From JBLNCE01 sp050260415 (GTDB taxonomy: Bacteria > Bacillota > UBA4882 > JAAYXC01), in the NCBI GenBank assembly GCA_050260415.1, contig JBLNCE010000009.1, positions 1 through 61,579 of the forward strand: a stretch of 61,579 nt of DNA, given 5' to 3'. Below are positions 23,472-31,877 of this stretch, piece by piece. A program made the position numbers and the translations under genes. The first letter of the stretch is position 1, and every line of letters starts with the position of its first letter. The notes below the pieces were generated by a model, which searched no databases, was not told the origin of the DNA, and saw only the letters and a list, made by a program, of their open reading frames with translations.

Positions 23472-25751
23472 TCACACCAACAGCACCAACCCACCCAGCG
23501 CCAAGAAGAACAACGCCGTGGCCAGTTTCAGAGCCCCGACCTTCTGGCCGAAGGCTTTCGCGAGGGTTTCGGCGGTCAGGCCGAAATACGCAAGGACGAA
23601 GACCGCGACCAGCGGCAGGATGAAAGCCAGATTATAGACGAGAAGGAGCGCCAAGGCTTTCTTGGCCTCGGAGGCGACTCTCATCATGTAGACGATCGTG
23701 GGCAGGTAGATCTGGCCCGTGCAGGCCAACTCGAGCACGGAAACGACAAAGCCGAGGCCCAGGGAGCTCAACGCGATGGTGGTTTTTTTGGTCTGGATCC
23801 GCACGCGCGCGTGGATTTGGCGCTTGAGAAACCGGGGCAGTTGCAGACGCATCTCCGTGACTTTACCCCGCCGGTAGAGGAGATAGTCGTAGAAGCTTAG
23901 ACCGCTGAAGATCAGGAGCGCGGAGAACGTCAGGTATCTCACGATTGTGCCGGCGGCGCGGAGCAGACTGAGTGTCTTTAGGATCTGGGACAAACCCAGG
24001 CCGAGGGCGGTATAGGCAATGAACACGCCGAGGGAAAACGCGGCGCCCGCGATCAGGTCTTCCCGCTTCTTTCGGCCAAGATAGACCAGGTAGGATAGGA
24101 GAAAGATAATGGTCGTAAAGGCGCAGGGATTGATGCCGTCGATCAGGCCCGCCGCGAGCACGGGAAGGATCCGGAATGTCTTAAACCGTTCCACGAGCGC
24201 CGTTTTTGTGTCAGCCGCCCGCTCGGACGGCGCGCCGCCGCCTCCATCTTGCCCCGCGTAGCGGCCGATCATGGTGGAGAGATAGGCGTCGATCTCCTTC
24301 TTGCCGCCGAGGATGGTCCGGTCCCCGATGACCACCGCCGGAAGCTCGTTATCGGTATCGCCCAGCAGTTCCTCGATCTGGATGAGCCGCTCCAGGTTCT
24401 CGGGTTCATCGAGCGGATAATAGGAGACTTTTACCTCGGCACCCGTTTCCTTGGCCGCCTGGGGAATGACGCGTTCGAGCAATGTACGGCAATACCCGCA
24501 ACTCGGCAGGGAAAAGACCGACACCGCCAGCCGCCCGGCGCCCTCGGCACCATCCCGCGCCTCCGCCACGGCGGTCCGCTCGCCGGCCGGCTGGGCACCG
24601 CCACGCGCGGCCGGATCCCAGTAGGTGAAAGTGCTGAAGACCGTCCCGTTAGTGTCAACCACCTCGACCTTGACCGTGGGATAATTGACGCTGACGCGCA
24701 GGTGGTGGAGGAGGTATGCCGTCTCCTTGATCTCCGGGCGCCGCCCCTGCTTTACCGGTTTGATCTCGGCGCCGCCGCCGCCCGAAATGACGTACTGGAT
24801 GCCGTCGAGCTCGGCCCGGGTGTAACTGTGGGTGCCGTTGTAGACGATGTCCACGCCGTATTTCTTGAAGAGCGGGTGCAGCATCTCACGCAGCACCCTG
24901 TTTTCCGCGCCGTCGGAAGAAAAGACCGGCGCGTGAAAGAAAACCATCGTGAATTTGGCGTTCCTGCTGTCCGGCGATTGCAGATCCGCCAGGAGCCAGG
25001 TGATTTGCGGGTTGCCCGGCCTGAAGGAACTGTAATAACGTTCGCCTTGTCCGCGCAGGATATCCAGCACGATGAAATGGCATCCACCGTAGTTAAATGA
25101 ATACCAGGAAGTCGCACGGGGGGAGATGAAATACTTGTGGAACAGCTCCCTGCCGTGCTGGTCGTTATTTCCCAGCGTCGCATAGATCGGCACGCTCCGA
25201 ATCAGATCGCTTTCCACCTGGAGGAAACGAAGCCAGTCTTCGGGAGACCGCCCGTTCGTGACCATGTCCCCGTTCACCACGACGAACGCGGGGCGCGAAT
25301 GGCCGAGGATGGATCGGATCACGCGTCCGTGGTCGAGATCGTAACCGTTCCTGCCCGAACTCGTGTCGGCGTAGACCGCGAACTCGAAGGGCTCGGTGCC
25401 CGGGTAGGCGGTCCGAAAGAAGTAGCCGGCATCACCCGGCGGCGTTGAGCTTCCGCCCGCCTCAACCCGGTAATAATAGGTGGTACCGGGTTTCAGGTCC
25501 CGCAAGGTTACGCGCTGCAACCTCGCCGGAGGCAAGGCCACCGTTTTGTCAACCCGGCTCATGGCCGTGCCGTAGCTTAGCACGGCCGCTGTTTCCCCGG
25601 CCGTCTCCCAGACGATGGTCGCCGAGTCATTGGTCACATCCCTCAGGAACGGACGGACAAGGAAATCGTCCCCCGTCGCCCGCACGGGCGCGAAAAGGAG
25701 CGCGGCTATGGCCGCCGCGGCAAGCATGTGCACCATCCGGTTCCTCGGCAT
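23472..25751 (-). CDS. purple-acid-phosphatase-like / thioredoxin / CcdA fusion membrane protein
   Basis: A 759-residue fusion. A signal segment (about 10-25) is followed by a PAP-type fibronectin III domain (30-115, FLVRPFLRDVTNDSATIVWET-like start), a metallophosphoesterase fold (about 120-370), a thioredoxin/glutaredoxin domain with CGYC (about 418-421), and a six-segment CcdA/DsbD-type membrane domain with one Cys in INPCAFTT (about 543) and one in ELACTGQIYLP (about 677). The phosphoesterase ligands are partly lost: GNND replaces GNH(D/E), and the usual GHxH is YNGTHSY. So electron transfer outward through CGYC is likely, with the phosphatase fold perhaps a binding domain. ATG 25751 is preferred; a TTG at 25772 is possible. 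Confidence 0.8.
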   Translation of the reverse strand: MPRNRMVHMLAAAAIAALLFAPVRATGDDFLVRPFLRDVTNDSATIVWETAGETAAVLSYGTAMSRVDKTVALPPARLQRVTLRDLKPGTTYYYRVEAGGSSTPPGDAGYFFRTAYPGTEPFEFAVYADTSSGRNGYDLDHGRVIRSILGHSRPAFVVVNGDMVTNGRSPEDWLRFLQVESDLIRSVPIYATLGNNDQHGRELFHKYFISPRATSWYSFNYGGCHFIVLDILRGQGERYYSSFRPGNPQITWLLADLQSPDSRNAKFTMVFFHAPVFSSDGAENRVLREMLHPLFKKYGVDIVYNGTHSYTRAELDGIQYVISGGGGAEIKPVKQGRRPEIKETAYLLHHLRVSVNYPTVKVEVVDTNGTVFSTFTYWDPAARGGAQPAGERTAVAEARDGAEGAGRLAVSVFSLPSCGYCRTLLERVIPQAAKETGAEVKVSYYPLDEPENLERLIQIEELLGDTDNELPAVVIGDRTILGGKKEIDAYLSTMIGRYAGQDGGGGAPSERAADTKTALVERFKTFRILPVLAAGLIDGINPCAFTTIIFLLSYLVYLGRKKREDLIAGAAFSLGVFIAYTALGLGLSQILKTLSLLRAAGTIVRYLTFSALLIFSGLSFYDYLLYRRGKVTEMRLQLPRFLKRQIHARVRIQTKKTTIALSSLGLGFVVSVLELACTGQIYLPTIVYMMRVASEAKKALALLLVYNLAFILPLVAVFVLAYFGLTAETLAKAFGQKVGALKLATALFFLALGGLVLLV

Positions 25752-25858
25752 CCCTGGGCCACTCTCCCTCAATAAAACACGTTAGTAAACCAAAGCTTAT
25801 ACGGCCATGTAAACTTGGCATCGTGGCACTAATGCGTGTAAAAACCAGGTCCGTCTCG
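25752..25858 (-). promoter_or_regulatory. short gap carrying the GTTTACATGGCC...AGCTTTGG motif (copy c)
   Basis: Between the TlpA gene and the fusion gene, minus-strand GTTTACATGGCCGTATAAGC (about 25795-25814) continues into TTTGG. It matches 6425-6450 beside the large RNA candidate at 22 of about 26 bases and shares GTTTACATGGCC and AGCTTTGG with 31166-31204. It may be a regulatory site or an RNA processing element. Confidence 0.35.
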
Positions 25859-26383
25859 TCACTTCTCCGCCAGGAGTTGCCGTATCTCCTTTTCGTAGGC
25901 CGGCATGTCCTTCTCGTTGAAACCCAGGTGCATGAACCTGATGCCGCCCCGCCGGTCGACGAGGGCTGAAAAAGGCAGCCCCCTCGCATTGAACCTGCCC
26001 ATGAGCCCGCCGCGTTCGTCCAGCAGGATCGGATAGGTCAAAGCGTTCCTGGCCCGGATATCCCGCGCGAGATCGATGTTGTTCGGGTCCTCCAGCACCG
26101 CCGTAACAACAAGCCCGGCATCGGCATAATCCTGCCACAGCCGTTCGAGATGGGGCAGTTCCTCCACGCAGTATCCGCACCACGTCGCCCAGAAATTGAC
26201 GAGCAGGACCTTACCCCTGGTATCCGTATAGAAGAAAGCGTTACCGTCCAGATCCTTCAGGCGTATCTCGGGAAAGGCCTGGCCCGGGCCCAGGAAGGTC
26301 TTGCGCGGCGCGAGGCACAGGAAGAACGCCGCCAACAGCACGGCCACCAAGGCTGCAAGTAGCCACTTCGCGTTCTTGAACAT
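25859..26383 (-). CDS. membrane-anchored TlpA-like thioredoxin
   Basis: A 174-residue periplasm-facing thioredoxin. A single N-terminal anchor (WLLAALVAVLLAAFFLCLA) precedes a TlpA/ResA fold with the redox motif WATWCGYCVEELP (about residue 74) and a cis-Pro region at GLPFSALVD. It probably exchanges electrons with the CcdA-type fusion encoded next downstream. The ATG at 26383 follows GGCGGAGAAG; an open frame runs far upstream but overlaps the previous gene and is not coding. It sits 14 bases after its neighbour, clearly in the same operon. Confidence 0.87.
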   Translation of the reverse strand: MFKNAKWLLAALVAVLLAAFFLCLAPRKTFLGPGQAFPEIRLKDLDGNAFFYTDTRGKVLLVNFWATWCGYCVEELPHLERLWQDYADAGLVVTAVLEDPNNIDLARDIRARNALTYPILLDERGGLMGRFNARGLPFSALVDRRGGIRFMHLGFNEKDMPAYEKEIRQLLAEK

Positions 26384-26397
26384 CTTCTCCGCCTCGC

Positions 26398-28425
26398 CTA
26401 GATGCCGAATGCCGGCAAGTAATGGTAGTAATAGAGCATAATGTAGATTACCAGGCCGGTCAGGACGAAAACGGCCGCCGCGGTGCAGAGATGATTGAGG
26501 CCCTTCCCCACGCGCGCGAAGAGCTTGCGGGAGAGTGCCGCGCCCGCGGCGGGTATGGTGGCGGCCGTCGCGCAGAGCACCGGGAAGTACCGGATTAGTT
26601 CGGGATAGCCGCGGAAGAAGAGCACCCAGACGACTCCCCCCGCGAGTAGGTAAAACACTCCCAAATTGAGCATGAGTCTGACCTCGCCGCCCGTAAAGAA
26701 CCGCGGCCTGATCCAGAGCGCGGCGGCGTAACACGCAAGCAACACGGCAAACACGGCCGCCAGCACGGCCTTGCGCACGATATTCCGCTGGCTCTTGCGG
26801 ATCTTGTCAATCAGGGCGAAGTTGAACTGGTCGTTTAGCAACTTGAAGGCGGTATTGTATGCGTCCAACGACGCGCGGTAGTACCGGTGCAGGTAATAAG
26901 CGTCGCCCAGCGCGACCCACGCTTCCTCGCGCGATGCCGGATAGTTCCGGATCAGGCTCTGATAGTACGATGACGAACGGCGCAGATCCTTCTGGGCGAT
27001 CGTATACCCCAGCCAGAAGAGCACCTGACTTTCCAAGCGGCAGCCGGGGTACTGGGTCAGGATGGAATCAACTTCCGCGACCGCCTTGTCCTGGTCGCGT
27101 TGGAACGTCTCGGACTTGGCCTTCTCGAAGATACGGAGCGGCTCGAACCCGAAATCATCGTAGCTCTTGAGGTATTCCAGGCGTTGGCTCGCCTGCAATG
27201 CCTTGTTGCTCTCCGGGTACTTGGCCAGGAGCGTCTCGTACTCACGTATTGCGGACCCGTAGTCGCGCAGGTAACGGTCATAGATATTGGCGATCTCGTA
27301 TTGCGCGTCGTCGACCATGTATTTCTCGCCGAACTTGGCGATAAAATCCCGATACCACTGGATGCTCTCCTGGTAGCGCTTGGAATCCAGGAGCTTCCGG
27401 CAGTATATGCAGCTCCGCGCGACCGACACGGGTATCTCACGGATGGACACCGTCTTCAACTCCGCGCCGGCATATGAATAGAGACCCGCGGTAACGCCCT
27501 CTCCGTCGATATCCACGACCAGCACGCCATCCAGCACCGCGACCGTCTTTGCCCCGGTTCCGGCGGCGGCCGACCGGTCCGCCAGGAACAGGGCCTCGAC
27601 CTTGCCTTCGTCCCGAAGGCGCCTGGCCCTTTCGGCCAGATCCCCGGCGCCCGATCCACCCGCGTGGATAATGAAGACGTGCTTCGGCGCGTTGTTGACA
27701 GCCTTCTCCGTCAACCACGCCAAGCGATCCACGGCGGCGGAAGCGGCGGGGCCTAGAACGATAAAACGGGAATTCCCGTAATCGAAGGTGTAGTCGTAAC
27801 CATTCCCCTCGCCCGGCAGACTGGACAAATACTGCCGTTGCGCCTCGCCATCGGCCAGGTCGCCGGCCGCGGGCGCAAGAAAGACGGGCATGCGCGCCGC
27901 GTGCTTGACGGTTTGAAAGAACGCGCTTTCCTCGGCGGGGAAGTCATCGCTCTTGCCGGCAAGGTGACCGGCGACGAGGGCGAAATCGGGCAGATGATAG
28001 TCCACCGCGCGGACGAAAGCGGAGGCGGATTCGCGGCTGAAAGCACGATCGCGATGGTAGATCATGAACCTGAACGCGGTCTCGGATAGGGGGGCGGTCT
28101 TGAATGTATAGGAGGTCTCCGTTCCATCGACTCGGTAAGTATAGGGCGTTTCCGGCATCAGACCCCCCAGCTTGATCTCATGGCGGCGGGACCGCCCGTT
28201 TTCCCTGCTTTTGAGCTCGATGCCATCGCCGGCGCGGTACCTTATCTCCCCAACGACCTCGCGGTTTGTCTCCCAGGCGATGGTGGCATCAAACCGGCCG
28301 ATCCGGATGATCCTTGGCGGTTGCGTCACGATCGTCCTCCGCGTCAACGCGCGGAAGCCAAGCACCAAAGCCGCCGCCAAAGCGACAATCGCCAGGACAG
28401 CCGGTATGCGCATGCGTATTGCCAT
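26398..28425 (-). CDS. PAP-like pseudo-phosphatase / TPR membrane protein
   Basis: A 675-residue protein. The N-terminal membrane anchor (8-25) is followed by a PAP-type fibronectin III domain (35-110), a metallophosphoesterase-like region (115-330) in which no D/GD/GNH/GHxH metal ligand can be found, a SCIYC motif (about 345), TPR-like repeats (350-540; YDRYLRDYGSAIREYETLLAKYP is typical), and four hydrophobic segments near the C terminus ending LPAFGI. Its C-terminal half is paralogous to 29857-30981, which ends LPDFNS. It reads as a surface scaffold with a dead enzyme head. GGAGAG precedes the ATG. Confidence 0.75.
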   Translation of the reverse strand: MAIRMRIPAVLAIVALAAALVLGFRALTRRTIVTQPPRIIRIGRFDATIAWETNREVVGEIRYRAGDGIELKSRENGRSRRHEIKLGGLMPETPYTYRVDGTETSYTFKTAPLSETAFRFMIYHRDRAFSRESASAFVRAVDYHLPDFALVAGHLAGKSDDFPAEESAFFQTVKHAARMPVFLAPAAGDLADGEAQRQYLSSLPGEGNGYDYTFDYGNSRFIVLGPAASAAVDRLAWLTEKAVNNAPKHVFIIHAGGSGAGDLAERARRLRDEGKVEALFLADRSAAAGTGAKTVAVLDGVLVVDIDGEGVTAGLYSYAGAELKTVSIREIPVSVARSCIYCRKLLDSKRYQESIQWYRDFIAKFGEKYMVDDAQYEIANIYDRYLRDYGSAIREYETLLAKYPESNKALQASQRLEYLKSYDDFGFEPLRIFEKAKSETFQRDQDKAVAEVDSILTQYPGCRLESQVLFWLGYTIAQKDLRRSSSYYQSLIRNYPASREEAWVALGDAYYLHRYYRASLDAYNTAFKLLNDQFNFALIDKIRKSQRNIVRKAVLAAVFAVLLACYAAALWIRPRFFTGGEVRLMLNLGVFYLLAGGVVWVLFFRGYPELIRYFPVLCATAATIPAAGAALSRKLFARVGKGLNHLCTAAAVFVLTGLVIYIMLYYYHYLPAFGI

Positions 28426-28488
28426 GTCCGTATCTCTCCATTCAGAGATAATCTCCGCCCGGTGTGGCTTTCGCCTCGAAAACCCGGC

Positions 28489-29655
28489 TCAAAAGGACCG
28501 GGTCCCCCTCCCGGCGAGCCGGGGGCACTCCGGATCAGGAAGATCGAAATCACCGCCGAGGAACATCGAAAACAGCGGGCACCCGCCATGACAAATGGAG
28601 AAATAGCCGCAGTTCAAGCAGGCCGCCTCGGTAATCCGCCTCTCTCTGAACTGGGCGAAGTGCGGATGCGTTTGCCACAGGTCGGGTAGAGCGAAGATAT
28701 CCCCATAGTACTGGGGAAAATGACTGCAAGCGTTGATCCATCCATCCGGCCGCATCCCGAGCAGGATGTTGCCCCCCTCGCAGCCTTCCACTCCCAGCAG
28801 GCGCATGGTTTTTTTCGAGGGCCTGTGGTAACAGAGCATCGGCACGAAAGAACAGTCGGCCTGCAGGAGCGGCCGGTATTTCCGGGCCATGCGCATGAGG
28901 AATGGATAGAAGGCTATGGCCTGGTCTTGAGTGAGACGGAAATCATGGTAGATGCTCCGGGCACGCCCCGACGGCTTGAGCCGAAGGAATAGGACCTCGC
29001 TCAAGCCGCGAGCATCGGCGTAAGAAACGACTTCCTCGAGATAATCGAAGTTGACCCTGGTAACAACGCAGTTTACGCCAGTGCTGACCCCCGCTTCCCT
29101 GAGCATCCCGATCGCCCGGTCGGCCAGCGCGAAGTTGTCCACTCCCCGAACGAGCGCGTACCGCTCGCCCACGCCGTCGAGACTGACGTTGACCTGCCCG
29201 AAAACCCGGCATCGCCGGGCCAGTCCGGGGTCCATGTAATACCCGTTGATCGTCGCGTTCGGCACGATCCCAAGGGAAGCGGCATACTCCGCGATCTCGA
29301 TCGCGTCGGGCCGCGCGAACAGCTCGCCCCCCCCCAGGGCGACATGGAATACCTTCATCGACGCCAGGACATCCAGCGCCTGCTTGATCCGATCGGTAGT
29401 CATCTCGCCCCGCGCATCGGCCTTCTCACAGGCATCGGCGGCGCAATGACGGCAGCCGAGCGGGCATATATTGGTGATGGAGAAGTGAACTTCGGTGGGC
29501 GCCGAGAGGTGGCCCGGCGAGGCAGACCAGAGAGGCGAACCGGTATAGCCGAGCCTGCGCATGTAGGCGCGGTCGACGTATAGCAAGGCCGGGGGATCCT
29601 TGAGTCCGACTATCCCCCCGAACTGCTCATACCGAACTACTTTGTCGCTCATCAC
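28489..29655 (-). CDS. radical SAM/SPASM-domain peptide-modifying enzyme (candidate)
   Basis: A 388-residue radical SAM enzyme. CPLGCRHC (CxxxCxxC, about residue 64) binds the SAM [4Fe-4S] cluster; GGGEL, VSLDG and the barrel strands follow. The C terminus carries auxiliary-cluster cysteines: CEGG, NACSH, CLNCGYFSICHGGCP and a last CP near residue 378, the SPASM pattern seen in RiPP and enzyme-maturation proteins. It overlaps the upstream 69-residue peptide gene by 29 bases, so the peptide is the natural substrate candidate. No RRE (PqqD-like) domain is seen. The substrate is inferred only from context. Confidence 0.82.
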   Translation of the reverse strand: MMSDKVVRYEQFGGIVGLKDPPALLYVDRAYMRRLGYTGSPLWSASPGHLSAPTEVHFSITNICPLGCRHCAADACEKADARGEMTTDRIKQALDVLASMKVFHVALGGGELFARPDAIEIAEYAASLGIVPNATINGYYMDPGLARRCRVFGQVNVSLDGVGERYALVRGVDNFALADRAIGMLREAGVSTGVNCVVTRVNFDYLEEVVSYADARGLSEVLFLRLKPSGRARSIYHDFRLTQDQAIAFYPFLMRMARKYRPLLQADCSFVPMLCYHRPSKKTMRLLGVEGCEGGNILLGMRPDGWINACSHFPQYYGDIFALPDLWQTHPHFAQFRERRITEAACLNCGYFSICHGGCPLFSMFLGGDFDLPDPECPRLAGRGTRSF

Positions 29656-29836
29656 AAACCTGTTTGACGTCGTGCCGCGCCTTCCCGGAGAAGGCCGCGG
29701 CGGCGATCGTGTTGACCAGCAAGACCACGGCGGCCGATCCCCAGAGGAAGTACGTGACGAAGGCCGCCAGCGAGCTGGAGTTGGCGTTATAGCCTAGCCT
29801 GGCCTTGAGGACCCTGCCTTTTCGCTTCGAGAACAC
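29627..29836 (-). CDS. 69-residue single-span peptide, candidate substrate of the adjacent radical SAM enzyme
   Basis: A basic N terminus (MFSKRKGRVLKARL) is followed by GYNANSSS and one hydrophobic segment (about 22-50, AAFVTYFLWGSAAVVLLVN), then a polar tail with a single Cys. GTG start with GGGAGG at 7-base spacing, so it is a real gene. The stop lies inside the radical SAM gene, coupling the two. I do not recognise the family; GYNANSSS just before a membrane span is the most distinctive motif. It could be a modified RiPP-like peptide, a pilin-like subunit or a small membrane anchor. Confidence 0.65.
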   Translation of the reverse strand: MFSKRKGRVLKARLGYNANSSSLAAFVTYFLWGSAAVVLLVNTIAAAAFSGKARHDVKQVCDERQSSSV

Positions 29837-29856
29837 GGTTTTGCCTCCCTACTGCC

Positions 29857-30981
29857 TCAGCTGTTGAAGTCGGGCAATTGGTAAAATACGGAGAGTGTGT
29901 CGTAGATGTAATACAGGATATAGATACAAGCCACGGTCAGGATGACGACCGCCGCCAGATAGGCTTTGCGGTTAATCCGCCGGGCCATGGGGGCCAGCAG
30001 CTTGGCCAGGACCAAGTTGGGGCCGCCGCCGGCGCCAAGGGCCAAGAAAACCTTATAGGTGCCGTATTGTCTCCATTGCACGATCCACATGGCGATCAAC
30101 GCGCTGATAACGATGAGGGCGGTCCCCGACAGGACCGTAAGCCACCCCGTCTTGAAGCCCTTCTCTTGCCACGGCCGCAAGAAAACGATCGCGGCGATTG
30201 CAAGGATAACACAGGCCAGGGAGACAACGAAGCCTATCCACAGCCGGCGTTCCTTCTTGAGGGTCGCGATCGTGCCCGCGAAGACCGCGGGGTCCAAGCC
30301 GTACCTCCCCGATTCCTCCAGGACGCGAATGGCTTTCCCGTAGTGGCGCGTCTCGGCCAGGAGCATCGAGTACGTCTGGCAGACATCCGTCAGTTTATTG
30401 GCCTCGCCGCTTGCCGGAGGATGGGCCATGACCTCATTTATGTATTGCAGAGCCAACCCCGTCTGCTTATCTTGGTAATACTCCCAGGCCAGCCAGGATT
30501 GGATCTCGACGGTCAAGGACGATCGGGGGTGGTCGGCCAGCAGCCGGCGCATCATTTCTATGCTGTCAGCTCTAGGCCGCGCGTGATACGTGTCGAGAAT
30601 GGCCTTGTAACGCGCCAAGACATCCCATTCACCGCGGTGCGCGGTGAGGTATTCCAGCCGTCTCTGGAAGTCGGCGGCGAACCTGCCCTCGGGGAAACGA
30701 TCGAGGTATTTGCGATAGACGGCCGAGGCCTTGCCGTAGTCGTGGAGATTGCTATCGTAAACCTCGGCCAATTTCCAGTATAGCTCCTCATTTTGCGTCC
30801 GCGGCAGAATCTCTTCCAGCACGGCCGCCGCGTTTTGGAAATCGCCGGCGGCGCAATACTCGAAGGCTCTATTCATCGCCTCGTTCTCCGCGGAACCTTG
30901 CGCGCCGGCCACACAAGAGGCCAGTAACAACATGATAACAATGGGCACGCGCCGCAGTCCGTTCCCACCCAGTCCGATCAT
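29857..30981 (-). CDS. TPR-repeat membrane protein, first gene of the cluster
   Basis: About 374 residues. A signal sequence ending near CVAGAQG (a lipobox-like LLASC is visible, so it may be a lipoprotein) precedes TPR-like helices (40-230; YDSNLHDYGKASAVYRKYLDRFP) and a C-terminal block of three or four membrane segments ending YQLPDFNS. It is paralogous to the C-terminal half of 26398-28425. Start ATG 30981 is chosen; a TTG at 30996 is possible. It begins about 40 bases after a strong promoter. TPR scaffolds facing the periplasm usually hold a complex together; no enzymatic motif is seen. Confidence 0.75.
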   Translation of the reverse strand: MIGLGGNGLRRVPIVIMLLLASCVAGAQGSAENEAMNRAFEYCAAGDFQNAAAVLEEILPRTQNEELYWKLAEVYDSNLHDYGKASAVYRKYLDRFPEGRFAADFQRRLEYLTAHRGEWDVLARYKAILDTYHARPRADSIEMMRRLLADHPRSSLTVEIQSWLAWEYYQDKQTGLALQYINEVMAHPPASGEANKLTDVCQTYSMLLAETRHYGKAIRVLEESGRYGLDPAVFAGTIATLKKERRLWIGFVVSLACVILAIAAIVFLRPWQEKGFKTGWLTVLSGTALIVISALIAMWIVQWRQYGTYKVFLALGAGGGPNLVLAKLLAPMARRINRKAYLAAVVILTVACIYILYYIYDTLSVFYQLPDFNS

Positions 30982-31029
30982 GCACACACCCCGCAATAGG
31001 CGGCGTTAGATCGATTCCGTGACAGATCG

Positions 31030-31058
31030 ATCATATCACTAAGGTCACCCAGCGTCAA
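31030..31058 (-). promoter_or_regulatory. sigma-A promoter of the radical SAM / redox cluster
   Basis: On the minus strand TTGACG (31053-31058) and TATGAT (31030-31035) are separated by exactly 17 bases, about 45 bases upstream of the ATG at 30981. Nothing else in the cluster has a comparable promoter, so it likely drives all six genes. Confidence 0.7.
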
Positions 31059-31648
31059 TCTGACCGATTTCCGACCGCAATTATGGCCGACAAGAACAAA
31101 ATGAACGATCTGTCCTTCCTGCCTAAAATGTCATCTGATGCATAATCAAGGCTAATTATGGATATCCAAAGCTAGAATTCATAACCCTCTTGGCCATGTA
31201 AACCAGGAAGGATGTACAGAAAAAACGAGGATTTACACCCCCGCCCGTTTGTCGTATGATGACCATGGTGGCAAAGACCCCGAAAGTCATTCCGGCGAAC
31301 CGAATCCGTCCTTAATTCGGTTCCGTAGCCGATAGCCGATATTTGTCAAACTAATTGTCAAACCAATTTGAATATTGGCCTCACCGCAATCTAACCATCA
31401 TATTATTATCTTATCATAACCGGCCCTCCCGGTCCCCGCCCGCGATAGCACGCCAGCGCCAATGTTGAATCCCTGATTCTTTACGCGTAACCTTCGTTAT
31501 CCCCTGTACCCTGGTCGTATGACACCACTTCCCTGCTCTATCCCAGGATCTCGAAGTGACTTAGCGATTCGTGGTTTTACATTGAAGCCAGGGCGTCGTG
31601 CCTCACGACGTATCAGCGAGACCGCCTCGGAAGGAGGTGATACTAACG
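31059..31648. other. noncoding divergent region between the minus-strand cluster and plus-strand secretome
   Basis: About 590 bases, more A/T-rich than its surroundings, no convincing gene. It holds copy d of the shared motif (31166-31204, minus strand GTTTACATGGCC ... AGCTTTGG with a 13-base longer middle). I see no recognised riboswitch. Confidence 0.4.
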
Positions 31649-31735
31649 GTGTATTCTATGAATGCCGTACGCATCTTCGTGGCCGCACCGACCAGGTCGC
31701 CGCCGCGACCGCCGATCCGAAAATGCGACGCCTGA
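31649..31735 (+). CDS. possible 28-residue leader peptide
   Basis: AAGGAGGTGAT (31631-31641), a full-length match to the 16S 3' end, lies 7 bases before a GTG that opens a 28-codon frame rich in Arg/Pro ending RKCDA. Its TGA is the first base triplet of a 10-bp stem (31733-31742 with 31790-31799). Such an arrangement suggests a leader or attenuator ahead of the gene at 31878, 142 bases on. No homolog is recognised and it may be fortuitous. Confidence 0.35.
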   Translation: MYSMNAVRIFVAAPTRSPPRPPIRKCDA

Positions 31736-31799
31736 CAGCCGTGATACCAACGCCAATGAAACGGCTAACAGCTTGCCCCGGTTGCCCCAACGGCTGTCA
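31733..31799 (+). promoter_or_regulatory. 10-bp long-range stem in the leader of the 31878 gene
   Basis: TGACAGCCGT (31733-31742) is perfectly complementary to ACGGCTGTCA (31790-31799), enclosing 47 bases with GC-rich arms. No T tract, so a structural leader element rather than a terminator. Not matched to a known riboswitch. Confidence 0.35.
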
Positions 31800-31877
31800 C
31801 ATCGTCATCAGGAGATCCAACGGCGGTAGCAAGGAAGCGTCAACGTAATCCCACCAAAAACAGACGGAGGGATTAAT

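Noticed and set aside
31519..31848. 109-codon plus-strand open frame before the phosphatase
   Set aside because: Starts with no ribosome site, composition is unlike real proteins here, and it overlaps the better-supported leader and stem.
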